Under the pieces are notes generated by a model, which saw nothing but the letters and a program-made list of their open reading frames with translations, made no database searches and was not told the origin of the DNA. Below are positions 45,585 to 54,380 of a stretch of DNA of 59,482 bases, piece by piece. The DNA is from Desulfovibrio porci (lineage in GTDB: Bacteria > Desulfobacterota > Desulfovibrionia > Desulfovibrionales > Desulfovibrionaceae). The translations under genes and the position numbers were made by a program. The stretch spans positions 1-59,482 of the forward strand of contig NZ_VUMH01000015.1 of the NCBI RefSeq assembly GCF_009696265.1. The letters run 5' to 3'. Every line of letters begins with the position of its first letter. Positions within the stretch are counted from its first letter, which is position 1.

Positions 45585-46343
45585 TCAGCTCAGCTCCATG
45601 CCTTCCAGCTTTTTCAGGCCCGCCTGGTCCGTGAATTCGAAGCAGAGCGGCGTCACGGTGATGTAGCCCCGGTTGAGCAGGTCTTTGTCCGATCCGGCGT
45701 TGATGGTATGGGCCGGTATTTCGCCTTCCAGCCACCAGTAGGGCGCGCCGCGCGGATCGAAGCGTTCCAGATAGACGTTTTTCCAGACCGCGCTGGTCTG
45801 CGGGCAGACCCGCAGGCCTTTGGCCTGGTCCAGTGCGCCCGCCGGATAGTTGAGATTGATGACCCGGCGCGGGGCCAGGCGCGTCCAGTCGATGCGCTCC
45901 GCCAGGGCCACGGCGTGCCGGGCCTGGGGCAGCAGGTCGGCGCAGCCCTGATGGTCGTCGTAGGAGACGGCCAGACTGGGCAGATCCTCATGGGCCGCTT
46001 CCGTGGCCGCGCCCACCGTGCCGGAGTAAAGAATGTCCGGCCCCACGTTGGGTCCGGCGTTGATGCCGGAAATGACCATATCCGGCCTGTGCGGCAGCAG
46101 GCAGGCCAGGGCCAGCTTGACGCAGTCCGTGGGCGTGCCGTAAATGCCCGTGCCTGTGAAGCCGGGTTCTTCAAATTCCATGGCCCGCAACGGCTCGAAG
46201 ACCGTGAGGGAGTGCCCGACGCCGGATTGCTGGCGCATGGGAGCCACCACGCGCACGCTGTGCCCGGCTTCCCGCAGGGCCGCGTACATGGCCCGGAGGC
46301 CCGGAGCGCGGATGCCGTCGTCATTGGTCAGCAGAACATCCAT
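45585..46343 (-). CDS. surE: 5'/3'-nucleotidase SurE
   Basis: 252 residues beginning MDVLLTNDDGIRAPGLRAMY, with the metal-binding DD pair, then PMRQQSGVGHSLTVFEP, GTPTDCVKLALA and ISGINAGPNVGPDILYSGTVGAATEA. SurE removes phosphate from nucleoside monophosphates and short polyphosphates and is linked to stationary-phase survival. Divergent from the HD gene with 136 bases between. Confidence 0.96.
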   Translation of the reverse strand: MDVLLTNDDGIRAPGLRAMYAALREAGHSVRVVAPMRQQSGVGHSLTVFEPLRAMEFEEPGFTGTGIYGTPTDCVKLALACLLPHRPDMVISGINAGPNVGPDILYSGTVGAATEAAHEDLPSLAVSYDDHQGCADLLPQARHAVALAERIDWTRLAPRRVINLNYPAGALDQAKGLRVCPQTSAVWKNVYLERFDPRGAPYWWLEGEIPAHTINAGSDKDLLNRGYITVTPLCFEFTDQAGLKKLEGMELS

Positions 46344-46479
46344 TTGACAATACCTCGTAAAGAAGGGAATCTGTAAAGACGTACCGTCTCGCGCAAGCCA
46401 GGGCGGCGCGGGGGAAAATCGTCATTCAGCGCGCCGCGGCGGACCATGCGGTCCGGGCGTGCGCGACAGCGGATACTAT

Positions 46480-47535
46480 ATGGAAAAAGGCAGTTACGTC
46501 AAAGACATCGGTCCCGCCTCCGAGGCGCGCGGTCTGTTCGTGGTCAGCCAGGCGGCCCAGGGCCAGTCGCGCAACGGACCGTACTGGCGGCTGACCCTGG
46601 CCGACGCCAGCGGCAGCCTGGAGGCCAAGATCTGGCACCCGCTCAGCGCGGAGTTCAGCGAGATTCCCGTGGGCTCCATAGTCTGGGCCGAGGGCCGCGC
46701 CGGTCTGTACCGGGATCAGGTCCAGCTTACGGTGGAGCAGTTGCGCCTACTCTCCCAGGAGGAGGGCGCGGCGGTGGACCAGGCCGCCCTGTTGCCCGCC
46801 AGTCCCTTTTCCCTGGACGACATGTTGGGTGAATTGCTGACCCTCTGCAAAGAGGAGTTCCGCCACGCGCCCTGGCGCAAGCTGGCGCTTTCCGTGCTCA
46901 ACAATCAGGAATTGCGCGCGGCTTTCCGGGTCTGCCCGGCGGCCAAGGGCGTGCATCACGCCTATGTGGGCGGCCTGCTGGAGCACACCTTGAGCGTGTT
47001 CAAGCTCTGCCGCCGCATTGCGGACCAGTATCCCGAACTGGACCGCCAGGCTCTGCTGGCCGGGGCCCTGTTTCACGATTTCGGCAAGATTCGCGAATTT
47101 TCCGGCGGTCTGGCCAATGATTACACGGATGAAGGCCGCCTGCTGGGCCATCTCATGCTGGGCGTGGAGATGCTGGCCCCGCATCTGGATAAATCCGGCC
47201 TGGACGAGGGCCTGCAACGCCATCTGAAGCACCTCATCCTCAGCCATCACGGCGAATTGCAGTTCGGCGCGGTGCGTCCGCCGCACACGGCCGAGGCCAT
47301 GGCACTGCACTATGCCGACAATCTGGACGCCAAAATGGCCCAGTGCCGGAGCCTGTTCGAACAGTTGGGGGAGGAAGGCCAGGACTGGACGTCCTGGCAG
47401 GCTACCTTGGGGCGGCCGCTGTACCGGGCCGCGCGCACCCCGGAATCTCCGGAGTCTTCGCAAGCGGGGGCGGCGTCCGCCAAGGGCCGCAAAAAAGCGG
47501 TGAGGGAAGAATGTTTATCTCTTTTGAAGGTATAG
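46480..47535 (+). CDS. OB-fold/HD-domain protein (YhaM-like 3'-5' exoribonuclease)
   Basis: 351 residues from MEKGSYVKDIG; a GTG at 46459 would add 7 residues. The N-terminal OB domain (PYWRLTLADASGSLEAKIW) binds nucleic acid, and the HD domain has VHHAYVGGLLEHTLSVF, GALFHDFGK and LSHHGELQFG, the metal ligands. YhaM-type proteins trim RNA and DNA from the 3' end. The C-terminal 35 residues are a basic, low-complexity tail. Its end overlaps tmk by 25 bases. Confidence 0.85.
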   Translation: MEKGSYVKDIGPASEARGLFVVSQAAQGQSRNGPYWRLTLADASGSLEAKIWHPLSAEFSEIPVGSIVWAEGRAGLYRDQVQLTVEQLRLLSQEEGAAVDQAALLPASPFSLDDMLGELLTLCKEEFRHAPWRKLALSVLNNQELRAAFRVCPAAKGVHHAYVGGLLEHTLSVFKLCRRIADQYPELDRQALLAGALFHDFGKIREFSGGLANDYTDEGRLLGHLMLGVEMLAPHLDKSGLDEGLQRHLKHLILSHHGELQFGAVRPPHTAEAMALHYADNLDAKMAQCRSLFEQLGEEGQDWTSWQATLGRPLYRAARTPESPESSQAGAASAKGRKKAVREECLSLLKV

Positions 47536-48164
47536 AAGGCTCGGGCAAGTCCACAGCCCAGCGTCTGCTGGCCGAACATCTGCAAGGCCTCGGGCACGAC
47601 CCTCTGCTCACCCGTGAGCCGGGCGGCTGCCTTCTGGGCCGCAGCCTGAGGCCCATCCTGCTGGACGCCCGCACGCGCGGCCTTTCCACCCGGGCCGAGC
47701 TGTATCTTTTTCTGGCGGACCGCGCCCAGCACGTGGCCGAGGTCATCCGTCCGGCGCTGGAGGCCGGACAGCCCGTGCTTTGTGACCGCTATGTGGATTC
47801 CACCCTGGCCTACCAGGGCTATGGGCGCGGCCTGGACCCGGAGCGCCTGCGCCGCATCAACGACATGGCCACCGGCGGCCTCATGCCCGATCTGACTCTG
47901 CTGCTGGACCTGCCCGTGCACTGCGGCCTGGAGCGGGCGGGCCTGCGCAACCGGCAGGAAGGCACCGTGCTTTCCGAAGGCCGCTTTGACGCCGAAAGCC
48001 TGGAGTTTCACGAGCGCGTGCGCCAGGGTTACCGGAATCTGGCTGCCGAAGAGCCCGAGCGCTTCGCCATCATCGACGCGGCCCAGCCGCCCGAGGACGT
48101 GATACTGCAATGTCTTTCGGCGGTGGAGGCCTCCCTGCGGCGGCGGGGCAGGGGACTGGACTGA
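47511..48164 (+). CDS. tmk: Thymidylate kinase
   Basis: 217 residues: P-loop FISFEGIEGSGKST, LTREPGG, FLADRAQHVAEVI, VLCDRYVDSTLAYQG, then LLLDLPVHCGLERAGLRN. Phosphorylates dTMP to dTDP for DNA synthesis. The ATG at 47511 has GAGGGAAG upstream and lies inside the end of the previous gene. An operon with the HD gene, and probably the following two genes, is likely. Confidence 0.96.
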   Translation: MFISFEGIEGSGKSTAQRLLAEHLQGLGHDPLLTREPGGCLLGRSLRPILLDARTRGLSTRAELYLFLADRAQHVAEVIRPALEAGQPVLCDRYVDSTLAYQGYGRGLDPERLRRINDMATGGLMPDLTLLLDLPVHCGLERAGLRNRQEGTVLSEGRFDAESLEFHERVRQGYRNLAAEEPERFAIIDAAQPPEDVILQCLSAVEASLRRRGRGLD

Positions 48165-48202
48165 AAGAATCCTGATTGTCGCGAAATTGTAAGGAGCCCG
48201 GC

Positions 48203-48547
48203 ATGAGCGAAATGTACACTATTCATGTGGACGGAAACCAGTTGCGCTTCGAGCCGCGCCAGGATGGCGTTCTGGAAGATGTTCTGGCGCAGGGCTCGCA
48301 TCTCGGCGGCTATGACGCCGTCAGCCGCATGGGCGACCCCGGCCTGCTGCATTGCGCGGTCTTCCGCCGGGGCGAAGGCCACGGCGGTTTTTTTGCCATC
48401 CATGACCAGGACGGCCTGTTGTTCACCGCCGTGGCGGAAAGCAACCTGGCCTATGCCCTGGCTCAGGGTTTTTTTGGCGGAATGGTTTCCGAGGCCCGTT
48501 ATGGGGCCGATATTTTTGAAAATATGGATGATCCCGATGAGTGCTGA
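48203..48547 (+). CDS. Small protein of unknown function
   Basis: 114 residues beginning MSEMYTIHVDGNQLRFEPRQ, acidic at the end (DIFENMDDPDEC), with no recognised domain. It has AAGGAG before the ATG and overlaps the next gene (deacetylase) by 11 bases, so the two are translated from one transcript. A pair of hydrophobic stretches (LLFTAVAESNLAYALAQGFFGGM) resembles a folded helix pair rather than a membrane anchor. Homologues in other Desulfovibrio are likely but not confirmed. Confidence 0.65.
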   Translation: MSEMYTIHVDGNQLRFEPRQDGVLEDVLAQGSHLGGYDAVSRMGDPGLLHCAVFRRGEGHGGFFAIHDQDGLLFTAVAESNLAYALAQGFFGGMVSEARYGADIFENMDDPDEC

Positions 48548-49883
48548 ACCCCTTGCGGCCGCCCGCCGTCTGGGTGTGGTCTTTTTCCCGGCCTTTGACT
48601 GGGCCATTTCCGCCACGCACCCGGAGCGCGAGGAGCGCCTGCTCTACACCCGCGACCAGTTGCAGGAAGAGGGCCTCTTCGACATCCCCGGCATCAGCGA
48701 ATACCGGCCGTCCTTCGCCGGCCACGCCCAGCTGGCGCGCGCCCATTTCTGCCTGCCCTCGGTGGGCGCGGTGAGCACGGACTCCCACCTGGCCTCGGCC
48801 GGCGGGGCCATCACCGCCGCGCGCCTGGTGCTGGAAAAGAAAGAGGACAGGGCCTTCGCCCTGGTGCGCCCGCCCGGCCACCACGCCATGCGCGTGGTCC
48901 ACGGCAATCGCGGCTTCTGCAACATCAACAATGAAGCCGTGATGGTGGAGTACATCCGCGACCACTATCCCCGTCCCGACGGGCGGCCCCTGCGCATCGC
49001 CATTGTCGATACGGACGTGCACCACGGCGACGGCAGCCAGGACGTGTTCTGGAACGATCCGCACACCCTGTTCATCTCCCTGCATCAGGACGGCCGCACG
49101 CTCTATCCCGGCACCGGTTTTCCGCAGGAATGCGGCGGCCCGGCGGCTCTGGGCCGGACCATCAACATCCCTCTGCCGCCGGAAACTTCGGACGAGGGCT
49201 ACCTCTACGCCATCAAGCATGCCGTGCTGCCCATCCTGGCCGAGTTCAAGCCGGATCTGGTCATCAATTCCGCCGGGCAGGACAATCATTTCACCGACCC
49301 GCTGGCCAATATGCGCCTCTCGGCCCAGGGCTACGCGGCGCTCAACGCGGCCCTGAACCCGGACATCGCCGTGCTGGAAGGCGGCTACTCCATCCGGGGC
49401 GCGTTGCCTTACGTCAATCTGGGCATCTGTCTGGCCTTGGCCGGGCTGTCGGCGGAGGACATCCGCGAGCCGGGCTGGACCCCGGCCTCCATCCGCCAGC
49501 GGCCAGAAGTGGGCCAGTACATCGCCAAACTCTGCGACCAGATTGTGGACCTGTACCGGCGCCCCCCGGCGCAACCCACGGAAGGCCAGGAGGAAGACGG
49601 CTGGTGGGTGCGGCGCAAGCACATTTTTTACGACACGGACATGCTGCGCGAAAGCCAGCGCGAAGCCTGGCGGCTCTGCGCCGACTGTTCCGGCCTGGGG
49701 CGGATTGAAACCAGCTCGGAGCGGGTGGACCGCTCTCTCTGCCTGCTGATCCCGCGCCATGCCTGCCCGCGTTGCCGGAAGGAAGGCGCGGCCCTGGCGG
49801 AACAGGCCCGCAAAAGCGGCCGTTACGCGCATGTGCTGGTGCTGGACGGGGATTGCGCGGACAAGGCATCTTGCGGGGCGTGA
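48537..49883 (+). CDS. HDAC-family deacetylase with Cys-rich C-terminal extension
   Basis: Zn-dependent arginase/deacetylase-fold enzyme. The catalytic parts are RPPGHHAMRVVHGNRGFCNINNEA, IAIVDTDVHHGDGSQDVFWND and INSAGQDNHFTDPL, with LEGGYSIRGALPYVNLG. The core ends near residue 330. The C-terminal part carries an unusual set CADC...CLLIPRHACPRCRKEG, able to bind Zn, which is not part of the usual acetylpolyamine amidohydrolase or acuC fold. Bacterial members deacetylate polyamines or lysines; which one is unknown. 448 residues. Confidence 0.88.
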   Translation: MSAEPLAAARRLGVVFFPAFDWAISATHPEREERLLYTRDQLQEEGLFDIPGISEYRPSFAGHAQLARAHFCLPSVGAVSTDSHLASAGGAITAARLVLEKKEDRAFALVRPPGHHAMRVVHGNRGFCNINNEAVMVEYIRDHYPRPDGRPLRIAIVDTDVHHGDGSQDVFWNDPHTLFISLHQDGRTLYPGTGFPQECGGPAALGRTINIPLPPETSDEGYLYAIKHAVLPILAEFKPDLVINSAGQDNHFTDPLANMRLSAQGYAALNAALNPDIAVLEGGYSIRGALPYVNLGICLALAGLSAEDIREPGWTPASIRQRPEVGQYIAKLCDQIVDLYRRPPAQPTEGQEEDGWWVRRKHIFYDTDMLRESQREAWRLCADCSGLGRIETSSERVDRSLCLLIPRHACPRCRKEGAALAEQARKSGRYAHVLVLDGDCADKASCGA

Positions 49884-49925
49884 GACGCGAAAAACCGTAT
49901 CTGTTTCAGCTCAAGGGGGGAGGTT

Positions 49926-51266
49926 ATGGCTCGTTCCCGCGGCATTTCGTTGGCCTTGTGTGTTCTGTCGATGTTACTGGGCGGCTGCGGTTTTCGTAGT
50001 GCGCCGCCGACCGAATCCCCGCATGTCCGGCCTGTGGGGCATCTTCAGATCGCCCTGCCTGGGAGCTTTACGCCCGTGCCGCGCGCGTCCCTCTATGCTT
50101 GGAGGAAGGAAGGGAAGGACGAATGTACGCTCTATCTCATGGAGCAGCCCTATGCCGACGCCGCGCAGTGGCAGCGGGAATTCGCCGAAGTCTGGCAGCG
50201 GTTGCGCAACGATCATACAAATCGACTGAGAGATAAGGTCGGCTGGGAGGGCGATGCTTCGGCCCTTTTCGGCGCTCCGGCCCGGTACTCCCTATGCGAA
50301 TACAGCCAGTTGCACGTTCTGGTGCAAAAGGACGGCGCCCTGCTCCACCTGATGCAGAGACTCAGGCCTACGGAACTCAAGACCGTGGATGACTACGGCA
50401 GAAAGAAACAGGAAGAGGTGCGCCGCGACCTTGAACTCAAGGACTTCAATCCCGCTCCCTCGGATGTGGTTATGGAGTCCCTGCGCCGTATGGCCGATCT
50501 GGCCCGGCGCTGGAGTCCTCCCTATGCGGGTCAGACCGCGCCCGGCGAAAACGCGTTTTACACACTGCTCGGCAGGGTGGATGAAAGTCCGCGGTGCCCC
50601 GCTCTCTGGGAAAACGCCCGATTTACCTGGACGGATTTCGAACATGGATTGAACGTGCGCGTGGAGACCCAAACCAGCGCCTGGCCCAGCGACAACGGCT
50701 GGGCGGAACGGCACGAACTGGAAGATTACTATTCTTCCTCAAGAAGAGGCGGCGGCGGGATTTCACCGGTGTTGTTGGGTTACGCGCTTTTCAAACTCGC
50801 CGGGGAATCACTGGATTTCTCCCGGCAGAGAGCGCCGTCCCCCACGCGTGACCGGCACAGGGTGCGCCAGCTCAACGGTTTGTACGGCTTGGAAGAGGTC
50901 CGCTATTATACAAAGAAAAAGGCTGACAGCCCCGTTATCTATGATTTTTATGCTCGATGGGAGCATTTCGGCAACTTCAAGGACACGCATCTGCCGTACT
51001 TTAAGATTACGCTTGAAGGCGATACGGCGCAGCCCGAGGCTTTCATGGGGCTGTGGGACGCCCTGCTGGAAAGTGTGCGTCCCAATGATCCCCGCACTGT
51101 GCCCGTCTATGTGCGGCCCAAAAGAGGCAACTTCAGTTACGAGGAACACATCAAAAACGAGCCTCCCCGCTGGAAAGAGCGGGGAAAGAAGCCTTGGATG
51201 ACGGATATCGACCCTGACCACTATGCGGAGCCTCTTTCGTGCGTGAACAAGGCTTTCGGCCGCTGA
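49926..51266 (+). CDS. Lipoprotein resembling T6SS-immunity Tli4 family
   Basis: 446 residues. The lipoprotein signal ends LLGGCGFRSA. The C-terminal half has LNGLYGLEEVRYYTKKK, then DFYARWEHFGNFKDTHLPYFKITLEG and FMGLWDALLESVRPND, a pattern like that of the Tli4 family of immunity lipoproteins. No T6SS or toxin gene is seen nearby, so it may be an orphan or serve another role. Six Cys are present. The match is from memory of the family pattern. Confidence 0.55.
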   Translation: MARSRGISLALCVLSMLLGGCGFRSAPPTESPHVRPVGHLQIALPGSFTPVPRASLYAWRKEGKDECTLYLMEQPYADAAQWQREFAEVWQRLRNDHTNRLRDKVGWEGDASALFGAPARYSLCEYSQLHVLVQKDGALLHLMQRLRPTELKTVDDYGRKKQEEVRRDLELKDFNPAPSDVVMESLRRMADLARRWSPPYAGQTAPGENAFYTLLGRVDESPRCPALWENARFTWTDFEHGLNVRVETQTSAWPSDNGWAERHELEDYYSSSRRGGGGISPVLLGYALFKLAGESLDFSRQRAPSPTRDRHRVRQLNGLYGLEEVRYYTKKKADSPVIYDFYARWEHFGNFKDTHLPYFKITLEGDTAQPEAFMGLWDALLESVRPNDPRTVPVYVRPKRGNFSYEEHIKNEPPRWKERGKKPWMTDIDPDHYAEPLSCVNKAFGR

Positions 51267-51355
51267 GCGGCCCGCCCTTTACCTCCGGCGCGCTTCAGGC
51301 TATGTGAGATACGCGCGCGGCCCGGCCGCGCCCAATCAGACGGAAAGGAGCAGAC

Positions 51356-52558
51356 ATGGCGAAAATCCTGATCATCGGCGCGGGCGGCGTGGGCAGCGTG
51401 GTGGCCCACAAGTGCGCCCAGGCGGCCAAGGAAACCGGTGTTTTTGAATGGATCACCCTGGCCAGCCGCACGTTGTCCCGTTGTACGGACGTGGCGCGCA
51501 GCGTCAAGGCCCGCGTCGGCGTGGACATCGACACCGCCCAAGTGGACGCGGACAACGTGCCCGAACTCTGCCAACTGATCCGGCAGGTCAAGCCGGATCT
51601 GGTCTGCAATCTCGCCCTGCCCTATCAGGATCTGCATATCATGGACGCCTGCCTGGAATGCGGCGTGCATTATCTGGATACGGCCAATTACGAGCCCCTG
51701 GACACGGCCAAATTCGAATACAAATGGCAGTGGGCCTATGCCGACCGCTTCCGCGAGGCCGGGCTCACGGCCCTGCTGGGTTCGGGCTTTGATCCCGGCG
51801 TGACCAATGTCTTCGCGGCCTGGGCTCTGAAGCATGAGCTGGACGAAGTGCACGTGCTGGACATCATCGACTGCAACGCGGGCGACCACGGCCAGCCCTT
51901 TGCCACCAATTTCAATCCGGAAATCAACATCCGCGAAGTCACCGCGCCGGGCCGTTACTGGGAGCGCGGCGAGTGGGTGGAAACCGACCCCCTGGCCTGG
52001 TCCATGAACTACGATTTTCCGGACGGCATCGGCAGCAAGAAATGCTACCTCATGTACCATGAGGAACTGGAATCCCTGGTGCGAAACCTCACGGGCATCC
52101 GCCGCGCGCGCTTCTGGATGACCTTCTCGGACAATTATCTCAACCACCTCAAGGTGCTCGGCAATGTGGGTATGACCCGTATCGACCCCGTACGCTTCCA
52201 GGGGCAGGAGATTGTGCCCATTCAGTTCCTTTCGGCCCTGCTGCCCGATCCGTCCTCCCTGGGGCCGCTGACCAAGGGCAAGACCTGCATCGGCGACGTC
52301 ATGCGCGGGGTCAAGGACGGCAGGGAAAAGACCGTCTACGTCTATAATATCTGCGACCACGAAGCCTGCTATGCGGAAGTGGGTTCCCAGGCCATTTCCT
52401 ACACCACGGGCGTGCCCGCCATGATCGGCGCCAAGATGATCGCGGAAGGGAAATGGCGCAGGCCCGGCGTCTGGAACATGGAGCAGTTTGACCCGGATCC
52501 TTTCATGGCGGACCTGAACGTCTACGGACTGCCGTGGCAGTGTGTGGAAGTGAAGTAG
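51356..52558 (+). CDS. Carboxynorspermidine synthase (saccharopine-dehydrogenase-like)
   Basis: Reductively couples aspartate semialdehyde with a diamine, giving carboxynorspermidine or carboxyspermidine. The 400 residues start with the Rossmann motif MAKILIIGAGGVGSVVAHKC; further on are ANYEPLDTAKFEYKWQW and GSGFDPGVTNVF. Its pair nspC, the decarboxylase, is only 523 bases downstream on the same strand, which supports this call over lysine metabolism. AAAGGAG precedes the start. Confidence 0.92.
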   Translation: MAKILIIGAGGVGSVVAHKCAQAAKETGVFEWITLASRTLSRCTDVARSVKARVGVDIDTAQVDADNVPELCQLIRQVKPDLVCNLALPYQDLHIMDACLECGVHYLDTANYEPLDTAKFEYKWQWAYADRFREAGLTALLGSGFDPGVTNVFAAWALKHELDEVHVLDIIDCNAGDHGQPFATNFNPEINIREVTAPGRYWERGEWVETDPLAWSMNYDFPDGIGSKKCYLMYHEELESLVRNLTGIRRARFWMTFSDNYLNHLKVLGNVGMTRIDPVRFQGQEIVPIQFLSALLPDPSSLGPLTKGKTCIGDVMRGVKDGREKTVYVYNICDHEACYAEVGSQAISYTTGVPAMIGAKMIAEGKWRRPGVWNMEQFDPDPFMADLNVYGLPWQCVEVK

Positions 52559-52605
52559 GGGAGTAGGCGGCCAGCTTGGGGCTTGACGCGCGGATGGAGT
52601 TTTGC

Positions 52606-52629
52606 GTGCCCTGCGGGCATGGCTTTTTT
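52606..52629 (+). terminator. Terminator of the carboxynorspermidine synthase gene
   Basis: A TGCCC-TGC-GGGCA hairpin followed by GGC and six T residues, 48 bases past the stop. Confidence 0.65.
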
Positions 52630-52663
52630 CGCCTGAATAGCGATGGGCCGCCTCCGGCGCGGA

Positions 52664-52693
52664 GGGGGCCGGGGGCGCAGCCCCCGGGCCCCC
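52664..52693. repeat. GC-only near-palindrome (possible dispersed repeat)
   Basis: GGGGGCC-GGGGGC pairs with GCCCCC-GGGCCCCC around GCA. It resembles repetitive extragenic palindromes of GC-rich genomes, but only this copy was noticed here. Confidence 0.4.
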
Positions 52694-53081
52694 TTGAGCG
52701 TTGCTGTCTTTATCCGTCCGGCTGTGTCTCGCCTACGGCTAAAGCCAACCCCCCGCCCCCGCTTGGCAATGCAACGCGGCGGCGCGGCGTAAAACGGAGC
52801 TTGCCCGCGTGCGTGCGGCGCTCCTCAATCGCCGCACGTCAATTCCCGGGGGGATTGAACATCGCAGTTGCGCAAAGGCAGGCAGTGGATGGCATGGCGC
52901 GGCGCGGAAAGATGCCGGCAGCAGGGATATCTTGAGTCTGCGCGGGCGGGAGAGGCTCTCGTACAGCCAAAGCCGCACAGCTCGCAGGTCATGTAAAGCA
53001 GCAGCAATGTGTCAGACCTCTTTCCGTCAGCGTTGCACGGAAAACGAAAATTTGCGCGCCGCTTTTCCAAAAGGAACAGCA

Positions 53082-54311
53082 ATGGACTGCCTGGACTTTT
53101 TGTTCACAGAGAACAACCCCGTCCCCTCCCCCTGCTTCGTGCTGGACGAGCCGCGTCTGGCGGCCAACGCCGCCACCCTGGACGAGGTGCAGCGCCGCAC
53201 CGGCGCTAGAATTCTGCTGGCCCTCAAGGGCTATGCGGCCTGGGCCACCTTTCCGCTGCTTTCCCGCGCGGGCGCGGGGCCGCTCTGGGGCACATGCGCC
53301 AGTTCCGTGGACGAAGCGCGCCTGGGGCGGGAGGAATTCGGCGGCGAGGTGCACGCCTTCGCCGCGGCCTGGACAGCGGCGGAAATCGCCGAGCTGCTGG
53401 ATCTGGCGGATCATATCGTGTTCAATTCCCCGGCCCAGTGGCGGCAATTCCGGCCGGTCATCGAAGCCCATAACCGCGCCCACCGCGCCGACAATCCCAT
53501 TGCCTGCGGCCTGCGTCTCAACCCAGAGCATTCCGAGGGCGCAACGCCCATCTATGATCCCTGCTCGCCGGGTTCGCGCCTGGGCATCCGCCGGCGCCAT
53601 TTCGATCCCGCCGATCTGATGGGCATTTCCGGTCTGCACTTCCATACCCTCTGCGAGCAGGGGGCCGACGCCCTGGCCCGCACTCTGGACGCCGTGGAGG
53701 CGAGATTCGGTCCCTGGCTGCCCGGCTGCGACTGGATCAATTTCGGCGGCGGGCATCACATCACCAAGCCCGGCTATGACCTGGACCTGCTCTGCGCCTG
53801 CCTGACCCGCTGGCGCGAGTGCTACAACGCCCGGATTTACCTGGAGCCGGGTGAGGCCGTGGCTCTGAACGCGGGCTGGCTGACGGCCACGGTGTTGGAT
53901 GTGGTCATGGCCGACATGCCCGTGGCCGTGCTGGACGTCTCCGCCGCCTGCCACATGCCCGATGTGCTGGAAATGCCCTACAGGCCGGAGGTTTTTTACC
54001 GGCATGACGGCGCGACAACGCGCGCCGGGAACGCCGGGGAGGAGGGCTGGACCTGCCGTCTGGCGGGCAAGTCCTGCCTGGCTGGGGACGTGGTCGGCGA
54101 GTACGGCTTTGCCGCGCCTCTGCAAGCGGGGCAGCGCCTGGTTTTCGGGGACATGGCCATCTACAGCATGGTCAAGACCACGACCTTCAATGGCCTGCGT
54201 CTGCCGTCCATCGGCATCTGCGCGGCCGGGCCGGACAGTGCGGGCCGCGAAATGCGCTTTAGCCTGCTGCGCGAATTCGGCTACCAGGATTTCAGAAACA
54301 GATTGTCTTGA
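53082..54311 (+). CDS. nspC: Carboxynorspermidine decarboxylase
   Basis: PLP enzyme of the alanine-racemase-like fold that removes CO2 from carboxynorspermidine. 409 residues: CFVLDEPRLAAN and ILLALKGYAAWATFPLLS with the PLP Lys, HEVHAFAAAW-like region (GEVHAFAAAWTAAEI), GLHFHTLCEQGAD, INFGGGHHITKPGYD, and EPGEAVALNAGWL. ATG 53082 follows AAGGAAC; an earlier codon at 52809 would add a non-conserved stretch. The polyamine made may support biofilm formation. Confidence 0.94.
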   Translation: MDCLDFLFTENNPVPSPCFVLDEPRLAANAATLDEVQRRTGARILLALKGYAAWATFPLLSRAGAGPLWGTCASSVDEARLGREEFGGEVHAFAAAWTAAEIAELLDLADHIVFNSPAQWRQFRPVIEAHNRAHRADNPIACGLRLNPEHSEGATPIYDPCSPGSRLGIRRRHFDPADLMGISGLHFHTLCEQGADALARTLDAVEARFGPWLPGCDWINFGGGHHITKPGYDLDLLCACLTRWRECYNARIYLEPGEAVALNAGWLTATVLDVVMADMPVAVLDVSAACHMPDVLEMPYRPEVFYRHDGATTRAGNAGEEGWTCRLAGKSCLAGDVVGEYGFAAPLQAGQRLVFGDMAIYSMVKTTTFNGLRLPSIGICAAGPDSAGREMRFSLLREFGYQDFRNRLS

Positions 54312-54336
54312 GCGGATTGTGCTGAACAGGATGGCA

Positions 54337-54369
54337 AAAGGCCGCATTCCTCACAAGGATGCGGCCTTT
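54337..54369. terminator. Terminator between nspC and the deacetylase gene
   Basis: An AAAGGCCGCAT/ATGCGGCCTTT stem, 25 bases after the nspC stop and 11 bases past the stop of the convergent gene. A and T ends let it work both ways. Confidence 0.8.
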
Positions 54370-54380
54370 GGGTTCGCGGT

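Larger units (their letters stand above)
52559..53081. other. Gap between the two norspermidine genes, with GC-rich hairpins
   Basis: 523 bases with no convincing gene. At 52606-52629 a TGCCC/GGGCA hairpin followed by TTTTTT can end the upstream transcript. A GGGGGCC-rich near-palindrome lies at 52664-52693. The remaining sequence is GC-rich; a promoter for nspC is expected but not identified. Confidence 0.5.
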
